Shown here: piece by piece, positions 39,401 to 50,949 of the stretch
How positions within the stretch are numbered: the first letter of the stretch is position 1
How the letters are laid out: each line of letters starts with the position of its first letter
Origin: Actinostola sp. cb2023
Lineage: Eukaryota; Cnidaria; Anthozoa; Actiniaria; Actinostolidae
Direction: 5' to 3'
Assembly: GCA_033675265.1 (NCBI GenBank)
Contig: JAUJYZ010001573.1
Span: 124,001 to 188,000 of the forward strand
DNA length: 64,000 bases
Translations under genes and position numbers: made by a program
Notes under the pieces: model-generated
Seen by the model: the letters and a program-made list of their open reading frames with translations, nothing else
Databases searched by the model: none
Told to the model about the DNA's origin: nothing

Positions 39401-41625
39401 CATTTCACGCAAAGCTGGTCAATGGGGTTGATCTCGAGTGGCCGCCCACGCTCCACGTACGTAACGTGGGTTCGTTGTCACAAAAGCTACCGTACATCTC
39501 AAGGGAGCGAATACCGTAAATGTTCTAATAGAAACCCAGTGCTCTAATTGTGGTGATTGTGACCCACCCTGAAAATCAACCTAAGAAATAGTAGCCCAGG
39601 GATTCTATCAGAACATTTACGGTAGTCGAACTAGCAAAAAAAGCTTATGAAAAATTATTTTTCGCCCAAAATTGGAATGAAATAATTTCAGAATTCAAAC
39701 TACACATTTTCTCGCAAATTCACTGACGTATCGCAAAAATAAAGACGGCATAAAGTCCGAAATTTGTTGATGATTGCAGTAAATATAGTTAAAATCTGCG
39801 GTCAACGGAGATTGAATTTGGAGTTTGAATTTGTTTACTATGGAGTTTGAATTAAAAATGTGCGCTGTCACCAAAATGTGTGTTTGTCGTGATAAGAAGG
39901 GTGTGCCCTAGCACGTGGTAGACTAATCAAAGCAGAAATACAACAAAAGAAGACAAATGAAAACCAAGAGGAACAAAGGTTGTGGTCTTGTAACTGCGTA
40001 TTTAAAATCAATTTCACGTTACATCATCGAGTTTGCCAACAACGCCAACAAGCGTGGGTTGAGTGGTTTACCATGTGCGAAAACCACAAAAGCGACAAGT
40101 ATTCAGGGCTTACAAATCTATTCTTTCTAGAAAATAACTCCTTCAAGAGTCAGATGCTATGGTTTTTAGGAAAAAATTCCAATACATCGAGTCACAAATG
40201 AAAACAAAAGAGACTGTGAACTCAAGATTTTGCAGGTTTTGCTTTGTTGTTTATAGTAAAAACAGTCACTGCACCAAAAATCTACAACTGTGTTCATGAT
40301 GAATTAAATATAGTACATTTGAACTGCGTAACACAATATCAACACAGTATTGCATTGATTTAACAGACTTTGACAGGCTATAAAGTTGGGATGTCAGTTT
40401 GTTGACCCAGAAAAATCTATAGAAATTCAAATGCTAGCATTAGCATGCAAGCCTCTTGGATTATTTTTTTACCGTTTTTTTGTGAACAAAACATGAATTA
40501 AGACTTGTAAGCAAAAGGAAACACGCCTCTAATCCTTAATTCTGAAAACACAATCGATTCAATAATTCAAAGGCTTTTCAAAATAAAATGCATTAATGTT
40601 TTCAGTTGTCCTTGCTATTATGTCTATCCACATCTGCCCGGTGCGTTTTGATCAATAATCTATCAGACATTTATGAATAAAACTGAAGCAAAATCCATTC
40701 CGCAATATGTCAAATTAACAGCATTTTATATGAACTGACAGGGTGGGTGGTACCATGATAACACAATAATAACAATAATAATACTACAATATTGTCAACT
40801 TAGAAAGCGGCAGGGATTTGGCACTTGTAAAATACGTTACCATCGGTTTTATCAATTTAATTCCAGAACCTTCTTTACAGCCAACAAAAATTGAAAGCTC
40901 GCTTATAAATATTCATGAATATCTATTGAAAATTTGCATGAATTACGCATCGGTTGAAAATGTTAAAAGCTTCGTCTGTACGACACTAGCTCTGTACAAG
41001 AAATTGCTGTTTTTGATAATGATTTATTCCTCTCTGTACTTGTAATACGATATCCCATGATGTTTTATTGCTACCAAACACAGGATATCGTAGTACCACA
41101 TGCATTTAGCAAGACAATCAACGCGTTACTGTTACGGCGTTTGAATTTGAATCAAATGCTTCAAATAGCTCGCTATATAAAGATTAAACACGTCTCACAG
41201 CAGATCACTGTATAAAATACGTAGAAAATGGTCACTAGATTATGTAGACATTGCAATGATGCTATGGACAGTATAGAGTACTTAAGTTTATAGGAATGAT
41301 AGCTTCATTAATAGCGTGTATTTGCTCGATGTGCTTCAATTACGTTCGGTCAAGTTCTCAGCAGTGTATAACGTTTTGCTTTGCTGTATTTTCTAGATTA
41401 CTGAGCTATATACGAATAGTTAATTCCTAATTCATCGTGGCGTGTTCAAATCTTAGTTGATTAATGTGTGTTCTTGATAAACAAATCCGAAGTAACGAGT
41501 TTGAAGTTCGTCCAACGTATTTCGATAATTTCATGTACTCTCTCACCTGGTAAATCCATCGATAACGTCAAGCCAACCATATACAATTCAATAAATCCTA
41601 AAGCCCACGACCTTAGCGCTGCCAT
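30436..41625 (-). CDS. ZP-domain membrane protein, 5 coding exons (paralogue A)
   Basis: Exons on the - strand: 41625-41547, 36750-36382, 35742-35520, 30960-30611, 30530-30436. The phases agree throughout and give 371 aa. ZP domains polymerise extracellular proteins into egg coats, apical matrices and filaments. Residues 1-22 or so are a signal-like hydrophobic leader (with one Glu in the middle). The ZP-N half (about residues 30-150) carries four Cys in GVRC, TDC, GTC and FEC contexts. The ZP-C half (about 150-285) has DRCKATPS, SCPTD, a YLHCEVIVC motif and RCHRAC, six Cys in all. A basic KR site follows the domain. The last exon ends in a hydrophobic run (LVLLVLTCMMLLYVTVT) directly before the stop, so it is either a tail without cytoplasmic part or a GPI-type signal. 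Exons 2-4 are firm from the domain match. Exon 1 and the last exon rest on splice sites, phase and hydrophobicity. The intron between exons 3 and 4 holds a 3.9 kb array. TTTATT at 30007-30012 is a possible polyA signal on this strand. Confidence 0.8.
31550..35470. repeat. 77 bp minisatellite, about 48 units, in an intron of the - strand ZP gene
   Basis: Unit runs from CACTGCCTCAGTCTACCACC through TACCACTACTTCCACC to ACAACAACACCAGTTT. Length varies in steps of 3 by number of ACC trinucleotides. 77 is not a multiple of 3, so each + strand frame cycles through all three phases, and all stay open for over 3 kb. No splice or codon evidence makes it a gene. Confidence 0.95.
35860..36365. repeat. 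Degenerate GT-rich repeat in ZP paralogue A intron
   Basis: Loosely repeated blocks of GTAGTATTTGGTATCGTGTG and GTAGGACAAGGTGTGGTATG, about 115 bp period, four copies. Confidence 0.8.
37019..37047. repeat. Poly-G run
   Basis: About 29 consecutive G after a GT run. A shorter G run of about 20 is at 21963-21980. Confidence 0.9.
37095..37194. mobile_element. Short hairpin MITE
   Basis: TAGCCTGTGTGACGGCTCTT at left is inverted at right with G-rich then C-rich arms, almost without a loop. Confidence 0.85.
37303..37573. mobile_element. MITE in ZP paralogue A intron 1
   Basis: Inverted arms of about 90 bp (ACCACAGGCA, TTTTGACGTTCTGACAG and complements). Confidence 0.8.
38067..38388. mobile_element. 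MITE with TTGCCCTATACCACTATGAC ends, copy 1
   Basis: Terminal repeats of about 22 bp; a second copy in the opposite orientation is at 44834-45076. Confidence 0.85.
39512..39624. mobile_element. Short inverted-repeat element
   Basis: TACCGTAAATGTTCTAATAG and its near complement bound 70 bp of sequence. Confidence 0.75.
39640..41540. other. Intron sequence of ZP paralogue A
   Basis: AT-rich with no repeat or extra exon that I can support. Confidence 0.4.
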
Positions 41626-42555
41626 GGTCAGTGTTTTTCAATGTTTAGCGATTGCTTTCATACACAGACGCTGAGTCTTGAATGGAGTGATCTCTGAACT
41701 CCCTCGATCGCTTGCGCTGGTTGTGACGCTCGTACGTGCTTCAGGGTCTAGTTCATGGCTTTTCTGAGGTGTTTCTTGGTTAACCCGGCTGTCCAAAGCT
41801 TGGCTACATTAATGCATGCTAAAGTTAGAATCAAAGTGTTGATTTCTTTGTAAAAAACAACAACAAAGCAGCTGGCAAACGTATAGTGAAAATTCGCTCG
41901 AAAGACCGCTGACCAATTATGGAAAGATGTCTGCTCATGATCACCGTTTTCAATGCTAAAGCCACTGGATGTTTTAACGGATCGAACGCTCACTTAATGA
42001 ATTAAATGAGCTTACAAGGGCAGAAACAAGAAGTTGTTTATTAAATAAACCTCTCTAAGAAAAATACTGAGCCAGACTTGCTCTACCACAGGTAGCCCGA
42101 GCCGATAAAACATAAAATGTTGGCTGGTCGCAAATTTGTCTATTCGCTGTTTATGCCACAAGGTTTTTGAAGCCAAAGACCAGCTGCCCGTAACTAAAAG
42201 GCATAATTATCTGTCAGAATGGTGACAGGTCAGTGAGTCGCCTCAGGCTGCAGTACCTGTATAAAGGCGGCCAATTTAGTACCCTAACGATGTTGTGTGT
42301 GTCACGGATTGGATGGAAATAGATGGGAAAATGTGTCTGTGTGGAACGCTGCAAACTGTAGAAATCAAACGGATACTGGAAATTGTAGTCACTGTAAAAA
42401 ACCAGCGGTTACCCGGGCCAAACCAACGTTTTCCTGGCGAGCCTCCATCCATTTGGTCAGCACCATTTGTTGAGAACATGCGCAGAAAATCTACTCAACA
42501 TGGCGCACACAAACACGGCCGGAAATTCGAGTGTTGTTTCTGTCATCTCGAATCA

Positions 42556-44009
42556 GTGAGCGCGTTCACATTAGGACTTTCTAGCTAGCTAAAGACCGGT
42601 TTAGCTAGCTAAGTCGAAAACCCCAGTGTGAACGCGTTTTTCTAGCTAGCTAAAGCATAGCTCATTATCTCCGTTCACATTGGAAATATTGATCGGAAAC
42701 AGGCAAATTTCAAACCATGTCGGGACATGGTTTAAACTCTGGAAACTCGCTAATGGTGTTGGTTTTGACAGATTTATTTTTCCTAAATGTCAATGAGCCG
42801 CAGGTTCACATTTCAGTTGGGTTTTATTCGTGTTCGAAGACAGCAAACTTTGTTTCTTGTCTCTTCATTGTTTTAGATTCGTTACTTATATCTATTATTT
42901 CCTCGTTTACTTGGATCAATCAAGAAATCAGAAAAGTTAGTTGACCGCCAAAATTTCACATATCAAACTTATGTTATACAAAAGGTCATTGTTTCACATA
43001 TGCAGATGAGGCGAGTCTTGTTTAGGCGAAAAACAGCATGATTTTGATACATTTTTGCTTTTTACTGCATTGTTAAAATACAAATCAAAAACCTACCAAC
43101 GGAATATAAAAGACGAATATGTAAGGAATGAATAAGCTGGCAATTCAAGCACAAATAAAGAGGTTTGAAGGTGGCATTTTTCCGTTTCTTCAAAGTCAAT
43201 CGAACTGAAATCTCTGAAGAGATATAGGAGAGCGTGACATACGCTGCACACAAAATCCCTCTGAATTCTTTGGGAATTGTGTCAATCAAAAACCTACCGC
43301 CGGATTCTAATGCTCTGTAATTGTACGCGCATTTTGATATAAAATACATGTATATTAAACTTAATTAAGCGGTGGCAAAATGAAATCTAAAACTCTTTGT
43401 TTGGTAATTTTGAACATCATATTGGTGCTCTGTATCGCGGTCTGTATGTAGAAGCTACATAGGCCGGCGAATTCGCAAATAAATTATGGCTCGGAAAGGA
43501 CGTTTTTTGAAGGCAATTTCCAATATTTACACACACGAGATCAATAAGTTAGTTCGAATTTGTGATATATTTTCCCGTTGAGGAAACATATGCAGCTTTT
43601 CCATCCTCTCTTATATTTTAGCTACCTGATTTACACATTGTCAAAGGAAAAATATGAATTCAGAAATGATAAACCAGTCACGTACGAATCTGCTTTATTT
43701 AGCGGTCATAGTGAAGAACTTGCTGGATCAATCGGGCCTCACGTGCATTAGTAAACAAAGCATTAACAAAAAACGTTGTCCGCGTGATACTGGATCCCAA
43801 CAGGAGCAAATGTTCAATGATGCAGGACATAAGTTTGATATGTAACAGATATTGGATTACTATTATTGAGTAGTAACTAGCTTGAAAATTAACAATGTGA
43901 ACATGCATAAAAGGTTAACTAGCTAAATCTTCAAACACGATGATAGATGAACAAACGCGTACATGAGCTTAGCTAGCTAACTTTCGCTGTAGTGTGAACG
44001 CACTCAGTG
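42556..44009. mobile_element. Possible 1.45 kb DNA element with TAGCTAGC-rich ends
   Basis: AGTGAGCGCGTTCACATTAG plus TAGCTAGCTAA at left matches inverted GTGTGAACGCACTCAGT with TTAGCTAGCTAA at right. A further copy of the left motif lies near 42630. No transposase found in the interior. Confidence 0.55.
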
Positions 44010-44327
44010 ATACTACGTGACTAGCTAGCGGCACCAGGCAATGACAGCGGCACAAAGTTCGATGCGATGATAGCTGCCATTGTTATGTACGGCCTGCATG
44101 CCTTCTTTTTCGCATCATCTGGAGTGCGGTTGCCACTGAAACTATTTCTAGCTTTCCCGCCAAATTTTGTAGCCGTTTAGCGAGAAGCCATAGACAGCCT
44201 TTTTTTCAAAATGGAAAACTCTAAAACTTTTCAGTCATCAGTTCATCCACCATGTTGAAAGAAGTCTGCTGACCAAAAGTTGAGCCTGGCAACCGTCCGT
44301 ACAAAAACACCGAGTTCGCATAAGTAG

Positions 44328-44458
44328 ACGGTTTCGAGTTCAATTTGGAAATAATTTGCACGAGTGTGTTTTTCAAAGAGTATCAAAATTGAGTGCAATT
44401 TGAGCTCTTTGAAAAACACACGAGTGCAAATTATTCCAAATTGAACGAGAAATCGTAT
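44328..44458. mobile_element. Short palindromic element
   Basis: TCAATTTGGAAATAATTTGC and CTCTTTGAAAAACACACGAG blocks face their complements around a 15 bp loop. Confidence 0.8.
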
Positions 44459-44833
44459 GATTACCAATTAATAATTTTCATGAAAAAAAAGTAATTTGCA
44501 GGTAATTTGCACTTTCAACTGCACTGCTCTAAGCCAATCAGAATCGAGTATTTTTTTCATGTATATTATTAGGTTTATTACTACGGTAGAAAAATTAAGA
44601 AGTGCAAACGGGGTATCACTGAGTGCTATTACCGGCACTCGTACCTTTTCTAGTGTAAAAGAACTCCCCCGAGATCAGCTGTATGCCTGCGTGGGTGCAT
44701 GATGAGAGTCGGGATTATATGTGTTCCTGGTTGAACACCCAACACACGCGAGTCAGTCCGCAGACGCTTGTGTAACTGAATATCGGACCGAACTCTGCAC
44801 TGAATACACTCTGCAAAACTGATGACAGAATAC

Positions 44834-45076
44834 ATTGCCCTATACCACTGACGTAACGGCTTATTTATGAGGGGGACAGAATCCAATAGAAATTTGAACT
44901 AAATCTGCTTCAAGGTTGATTTCAAATTGGCTAGTTTCGTGTCGATACTTTTACATTACTGGTTTGGTGACTTTTATCGCTTTCGATAAAACTAGAAATT
45001 TGTCCCCCTGTAGCGACCATATCCGGCGTTTAAACACTGATTGTTTTGATGTGACGTCATAGTGGTATAGGGCAAT
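44834..45076. mobile_element. MITE with TTGCCCTATACCACT ends, copy 2
   Basis: Reverse-oriented relative of 38067-38388, about 80 bp shorter. Confidence 0.85.
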
Positions 45077-45830
45077 TGTAGCCTCTTTTTTCATAGAAAG
45101 GGTTTTTTGGTTATATTTTTTTGTGCAAGATACTCCACTGAATCTTTTAATTTCAAGGTAGAAGAAGCATCGTGTGAAACTTTTACATTAGGTCAAAGTC
45201 GATCAACTAGAATTTGCCCTGTGGCAAAATACGGTATACACTGATATTGCAGTCAGAATGGTCAACCACTTAGATAGGATGTTATGGCTATGCTTTGGCA
45301 AGAAACTGCCTCATCAACGCGATAAACCGCCGGGTAATAGTAGTCAGTAGAAAGTGAAAATCAACTGTAACACTCACAAGGGAGGTCTGCACTTCATTCA
45401 CTGATCAATGCGCGAAACTGAGATTTGCTCACAGAATAAAGCTCAGTCTAGCTACTTCAATGCTTTCTTGGACTCAATATAGCGGAAAACCGTCATTAAT
45501 ATTCAGGTCATGTAAAAGCTTTTAATAAAATAGAATAATTATGGCAATAATGAAATACATTAGTACGCCAATTAGACATCGTATAAAATTTGCCGCAGTT
45601 TTCAGTTGCAAACGTGTGCAGCTGGTAGCGCCAGGCCCCACGCCTCCGAAAAGGCTTGTACCGGGACTGGACTCCTAAACTGACAGTATGGCATGCGAAA
45701 AACTGATAGGGACTAGCTGGTTAAACTAGTAGAGACTGCGTCGTCGTATAACAATCAAACAAGTATGTACAATGAGACTTTTACACCGGTGTATACAATT
45801 TCAGAAAACGGCGGTCACGGGATTATAGAA

Positions 45831-46141
45831 GTAAAACAGTAAGAAAGAACCGTGTACGACTTTCTGGACAACATCAATAACACAATAACACATAGCACAA
45901 CGCCGGTTAGCTCAATAGACCTGACATGAGAAACGCTCGCAACGAGAAAGCAGCCGTGGACAGCTGTGTCGTCCTTACTGCATGGGACGGGACGAAACAT
46001 ACTGTCCACAGCTGCTTTCTAGTTGCGAGCGTTTCGTCTCATGTCAGGTCTAGCTAACCGTTGTGCTATGTGTTATTGTTGCTAGTTTGGCTAGTTGATG
46101 TTGCTCAGAAATTCGTACACGGTTCTTTCTTACTGTTTTAC
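45831..46141. mobile_element. MITE with exact 12 bp flanking duplication
   Basis: Ends GTAAAACAGTAAGAAAG and complement, arms of about 140 bp. GGGATTATAGAA stands immediately outside both ends (45819-45830 and 46142-46153). Confidence 0.85.
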
Positions 46142-46267
46142 GGGATTATAGAATCGAATACGAATACTCGCAAAATCGTCTGAGTTTTTTAAGTTTGGGT
46201 TTGCAATATGGCGGCAGCGTGCAGATGAGTAGAAAAATCCGGGGAAAGTTATTCCCGATGCAGAGCG

Positions 46268-46376
46268 CAGTGGCCCAAGTGGCCGGTGCTATTTCTGTGA
46301 GTATCGTCCGAGCCAGGAATAGAACCGCCTGTCCCGACTCCGGATGTTCTAACTACTAGCTAGCCAGACAATCACA
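46268..46376 (-). mobile_element. tRNA-derived SINE head (possible)
   Basis: On the - strand the order TAGCTAGTAGTTAGAAC (A-box-like) then GGTTCTATTCC (B-box-like) at about 35 bp spacing resembles an RNA polymerase III promoter of a tRNA-derived SINE. No intact cloverleaf is seen. Confidence 0.4.
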
Positions 46377-46439
46377 TCTTCCACAGCAAACAGCCAGATC
46401 GAGCATTGTCATCACTCATTTGCGGCGTCTGAGACAACA

Positions 46440-48900
46440 CAAATCACTAGACAAAAATAAGACACGTTTATTTGCACCACAATTTAAAACAGTTTACAAT
46501 GAATTGCATAATAAATTATAATAGACGGTGTGACGGTGTGAAGGTGTTATGATACCTGCTGCAGTCGGCATCGTGAATTAAGACGTGTGAATACTATATA
46601 TATGCCGTGAATTCTTAGATATCAACGCGGTCGTAGCGTCGAGTACATACCGGTAGCTTGTGGGTAGAATGTGGGCGTTTTGTAATCGTTGTAATCGCAG
46701 GATGTGGTTTGGTTACTGAAGAATCGCAAAAAGCAGAGCCGTCCAAACACCACTCAAGCAAGACGTGATGGCACATCAGTCGTTTGTATCAAACGATACC
46801 ACTGACACAATAACAAATAACAAATACCCAACTGAGACCTTGAACAAGTTATCTTCCATAGGGGTATTAGCTGATAACGGAAAGTACGTACAGAAAAAAA
46901 AAAACACTTTAAAAACACTGAACTTGACTGAAACGTAGCCTAAAATACATTAGGTTCCCTTGGGAATAGCTCAACCGAAAAACTCTCAAATTCCTGCTTT
47001 TCTAGACCGTCTAAAAACTTCATATCAATTCAAGTTTAATGTTATGTACTCAGAGTTTCTAAAACTAACTTGCTAAGCAATCAGTTGTTAAGAGTGACGA
47101 GCGAACTGAAAAAACAAAGATTAGATACAGGAAATGATTTCTAATCCTAACGGTTAGTGACTGGCTTAACGCTACAGGTAGTAATGACCGTTGCTCTTAT
47201 AATTCTAGTATTAGAATTCTTTCATGGCTGCTGTTCGTACTGTTATATATAGTGAGCGATTTCCAACTACTTTTGAGGGTTGTTAAAACGATAAAACACA
47301 TACGAGAGCGGAAGATAACTAGGAAAAATAATCCTCATAATTGATTTAATGCCTGAATTATAATAATTAATTTAATGGATGAACAGTACGTGACTAGTGA
47401 AATAACTAAATTAACACAAACAGTTCAAACTTCAATTTGTCCAGTCGAAGATTAAAGCTTACTGTAATCCCGCACCACGGAGTATTTCCCTAGAGCGTTG
47501 AGATGTCATGTCGGTTTTGCGACTACGTTCTTACAGGCGTCGTAGCGAAGTCAAACGAACAGGAACCATCAGATAATTTTTTTAAACTGACTGTCTAACA
47601 AACAAAACCCAACACTCCAAATAACCTAGCCAATTGGATATTGCCGGTAGATGAACCCCCACACCGACTATAATCTGACTTTAGCACAACAATAATTGTA
47701 ATGAATAGTTCTTAATTTTATCCTATTTTAGGCGTCCAACAGGATTGCCGTCGAGGCAACGTGATGGCCCTCCCCCGTCGAGCTCACACGTTGATACTGA
47801 ATAGCATGCCCCTAAACAGCTCCGCTTGGCGTCTCGTCGAACCTAAACAATATTTTGTTTTCATTGAATACTTGAATTCCAGCTCTAGGCTCATTTTATG
47901 TTGTTTAAGGTGTATTATGGCTGAGAGATTGGCACCCTGCTTGTGATGCTATAATGCGCTGAGCACGTGTGTAAACTGCCGACAAAACCACTGAGTTAGT
48001 TAGTCACTGCAAAGGCATGCTTGTGAACCATGCAACGAAGCCAACACAATGTCTTTCTCAGTACGGCAAAGCTCAATTTGAACTCAGTTTTACTGAATAG
48101 CGACAACATAAACTAGTATTCGTGAACACTTGTTCGAACTTGTGGACAAAGCGAGCGAACGAACGTAAACAGAGCTCAATTCAAAGTTCGCTTTTTGTAA
48201 CTAAATCAGTCACTCGGCCTGCAGACAGTTGTTTGCGAAACGACTCACGAACATAACTTCTTCGTCGGCGTTCGTTGTTAATACAAACTTTTGTAAACTT
48301 CAGTTTCAGATCAAAGTATTCTCAAATAAAATCTAAAAGCGCAGACGGGAAAGCAATAAAATAGTCTCCGAGCACTTCATTTCAGCTCTATTTCTTGTAA
48401 AAACCGGATTAAAGGATAAGGATATTGATAGCCGGGTTGTTTGTAAACACATTCTCACGCTATATTCCAAAACAAAATTTTATCATCTATAAACATTAGA
48501 TTTCTAAAAGCCTTTAAGACAGTAATATGCTATAACATATAAAATAGTAACTTGTTCAATATATAAGTCACACAAGAGACTTCATTCAATTGTGGAGTAA
48601 CATAAATGGGTCATTGCTCAAACAGAGTAAATAAAATACTGTTCAAACTGAGAAAGCATGTCACGGAACACGGTTATTTGAATCGATTAATTGAATACCT
48701 TCGTAATTAACTTTAGATGTTTGCAAAACCTCACTCAGTTGTACTAAGTGAATCCGCTATATAATAAACTCAGGTATTCTTGACTGATATGCAAAGTCTA
48801 CAAGCAATATAATAAACAAGCTATAGTGGAAATTCATAGTTGCTAAACTGATATATGAATTATTTGGAACAAAAACACGGTACCGTATACCACATTAATG
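46440..48900. other. No gene seen between ZP genes
   Basis: AT-rich intergenic DNA without supported exons or obvious repeats. Confidence 0.4.
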
Positions 48901-48983
48901 TACGACATTTCATTGTCTGGTGCAGTAGTTATTTTTGAGATTGAAGGCATTATTTCATGTATTTTTTTCTGCATTAAATTTCA

Positions 48984-49308
48984 TATACAGCTATTTCAAA
49001 AAAGGTTGGTGAAGGTTTTGTTGCATCTTGCATGTTGCATGTTGCATCCCAAACCCGAAATGCACTATGGGCAATGTGAATGGAATCAGCGAAAGGTCAC
49101 AACAATATGGACTCTGGGAATTTTCCCAAACTTTGTCTTCGCAATATGGAGCCGGCATAATTTCTTCTGTATGTGCATGCTGACATTATTTACATATGAT
49201 CCACAATACATTTCAGGCTTGATATGCAAGATGCAAGATGCAAGATGCAAGATGCAAGATGCAAGATGCATCAAAACCTTCACCAACCTTTTTTGAAATA
49301 GCTGTATA
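48984..49308. mobile_element. MITE with ATGCAAG expansion inside one arm
   Basis: Ends TATACAGCTATTTCAAAAAA and complement. The right arm has about six tandem GCAAGAT units, whereas the left arm has two or three of the complement. Confidence 0.85.
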
Positions 49309-49442
49309 GCTACAAGTGTATTGATCGTGTTTTGGCAATATACATTAGCAACTATATATGAATGTCCCGCATGTATTTATGGCTTTTTACACTGCCAGAT
49401 AACGAGATTGGGCTGTCTGTGGTCTTCATTCAGGTTTACAAG

Positions 49443-50915
49443 TTTGGGGATGGAAGCAAGGGGGATGGAAGCAAGGGGGGTGGAAGCAGGGGGGATGGAA
49501 GCAGGGGGGATGGAAGCAAGGGGGATGGAAGCAAGGGGGGGATGGAAGCAAGGGGGATGGAAGCAAGGGGATGGATGGAAGCAAGGGAGATGGAAGCAAG
49601 GGGGATGGAAGCAAGGGGGATGGAAGCAAGGGGGATGGAAGCAAGGGGGATGGAAGCAAGGGATGGAAGGGGATGGAAGCAAGGGGGATGGAAGCAAGGG
49701 GGATGGAAGCAAGGGGGATGGAAGCAAGGGGGATGGAAGCAAGGGGGATGGAAGCAAGGGGGATGGAAGCAAGGGGGATGGAAGCAAGGGGGATGGAAGC
49801 AAGGGGGATGGAAGCAAGGGGGATGGAAGCAAGGGGGATGGAAGCAAGGGGATGGAAGCAAGGGGGATGGAAGCAAGGGGGATGGAAGCAATGGAAGCAA
49901 GGGATGGAAGCAAGGGGGATGGAAGCAAGGGGATGGAAGCAAGGGGGATGGAAGCAAGGGGGATGGAAGCAAGGGGGATGGAAGCAAGGGCGATGGAAGC
50001 AAGGGGGATGGAAGCAAGGGGGATGGAAGCAAGGGGGATGGAAGCAAGGGGGATGGAAGCAAGGGGGATGGAAGCAAGGGGGATGGAAGCAAGGGGATGG
50101 AAGCAAGGGGATGGAAGGAAGCAATGGAAGATGGAAGCAAGGGAGATGGAAGCAAGGGGGATGGAAGCAAGGGGGATGGAAGCAGGGGGATGGAAGCAAG
50201 GGGGATGGAAGCAAAGGGGGTGGAAGCAAGGGGGATGGAAGCAAGGGGATGGAAGCAAGGGGGATGGAAGCAAGGGGGATGGAAGCAAGGGGGATGGAAG
50301 CAAGGGATGGAAGCAAGGGGGATGGAAGCAAGGGGGATGGAAGCAAGGGGGGTGGAAGCAAGGGGGATGGAAGCAGGGGATGGAAGCAAGGGGGATGGAA
50401 GCAAGGGAAGATGATGGAAGCAAGGGGGATGGAAGCAAGGGGGATGGAAGCAAGGGGATGGAAGCAAGGGGGATGGAAGCAAGGGTGGAAGCAAGGGGGA
50501 TGGAAGCAAGGGTGGAAGCAAGGGGGATGGAAGCAAGGGGGATGGAAGCAAGGGGGGTGGAAGCAAGGGGGATGGAAGCAAGGGGGGTGGAAGCAAGGGG
50601 GGTGGAAGCAAGGGGGGTGGAAACAAGGGGGATGGAAGCAAGAGGAATGGAAGCAAGGGGGATGGAAGCAAGGGGGTGGAAGCAAGGGGGATGGAAGCAA
50701 GAGGGATGGAAGCAAGGGGGTGGAAGCAAGGAGGATGGAAGCAAGGGGAATGGAAGCAAGGGGGATGGAAGCAAGGGGGTGGAAGCAAGGGGGATGGAAG
50801 CAAGGGGGATGGAAGCAAGGGGGTGGAAGCAAGGGGGATGGAAGCAAGGGGGTGGACAATTAAGGGGATGGCAGGGGGTGGAAGCAAGGGGGTGGAAGCA
50901 AGAGAGATGGAAGGG
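49443..50915. repeat. 15 bp G-rich minisatellite, about 98 units
   Basis: Unit GGAAGCAAGGGGGAT with variation mainly in G-run length (2-6) and occasional loss of AT. All - strand frames and most + strand frames are open, so the several 330-540 codon frames here are composition artefacts. Confidence 0.95.
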
Positions 50916-50949
50916 GATGAACGAGAACTGTTTATTTTAATTTTTTAGC

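Noticed and set aside
42295..42588. Possible 97-codon gene
   Set aside because: No recognisable domain, and its 3' part runs into an inverted-repeat element.
46268..46376. Functional tRNA gene
   Set aside because: Only box-like promoter motifs are present. Stem pairing for a cloverleaf could not be found.
49321..50940. Gly/Lys/Met/Glu-rich frames of 430-540 codons and Pro/Leu/Phe-rich - strand frames
   Set aside because: Composition artefact of the 15 bp array; every frame is open.
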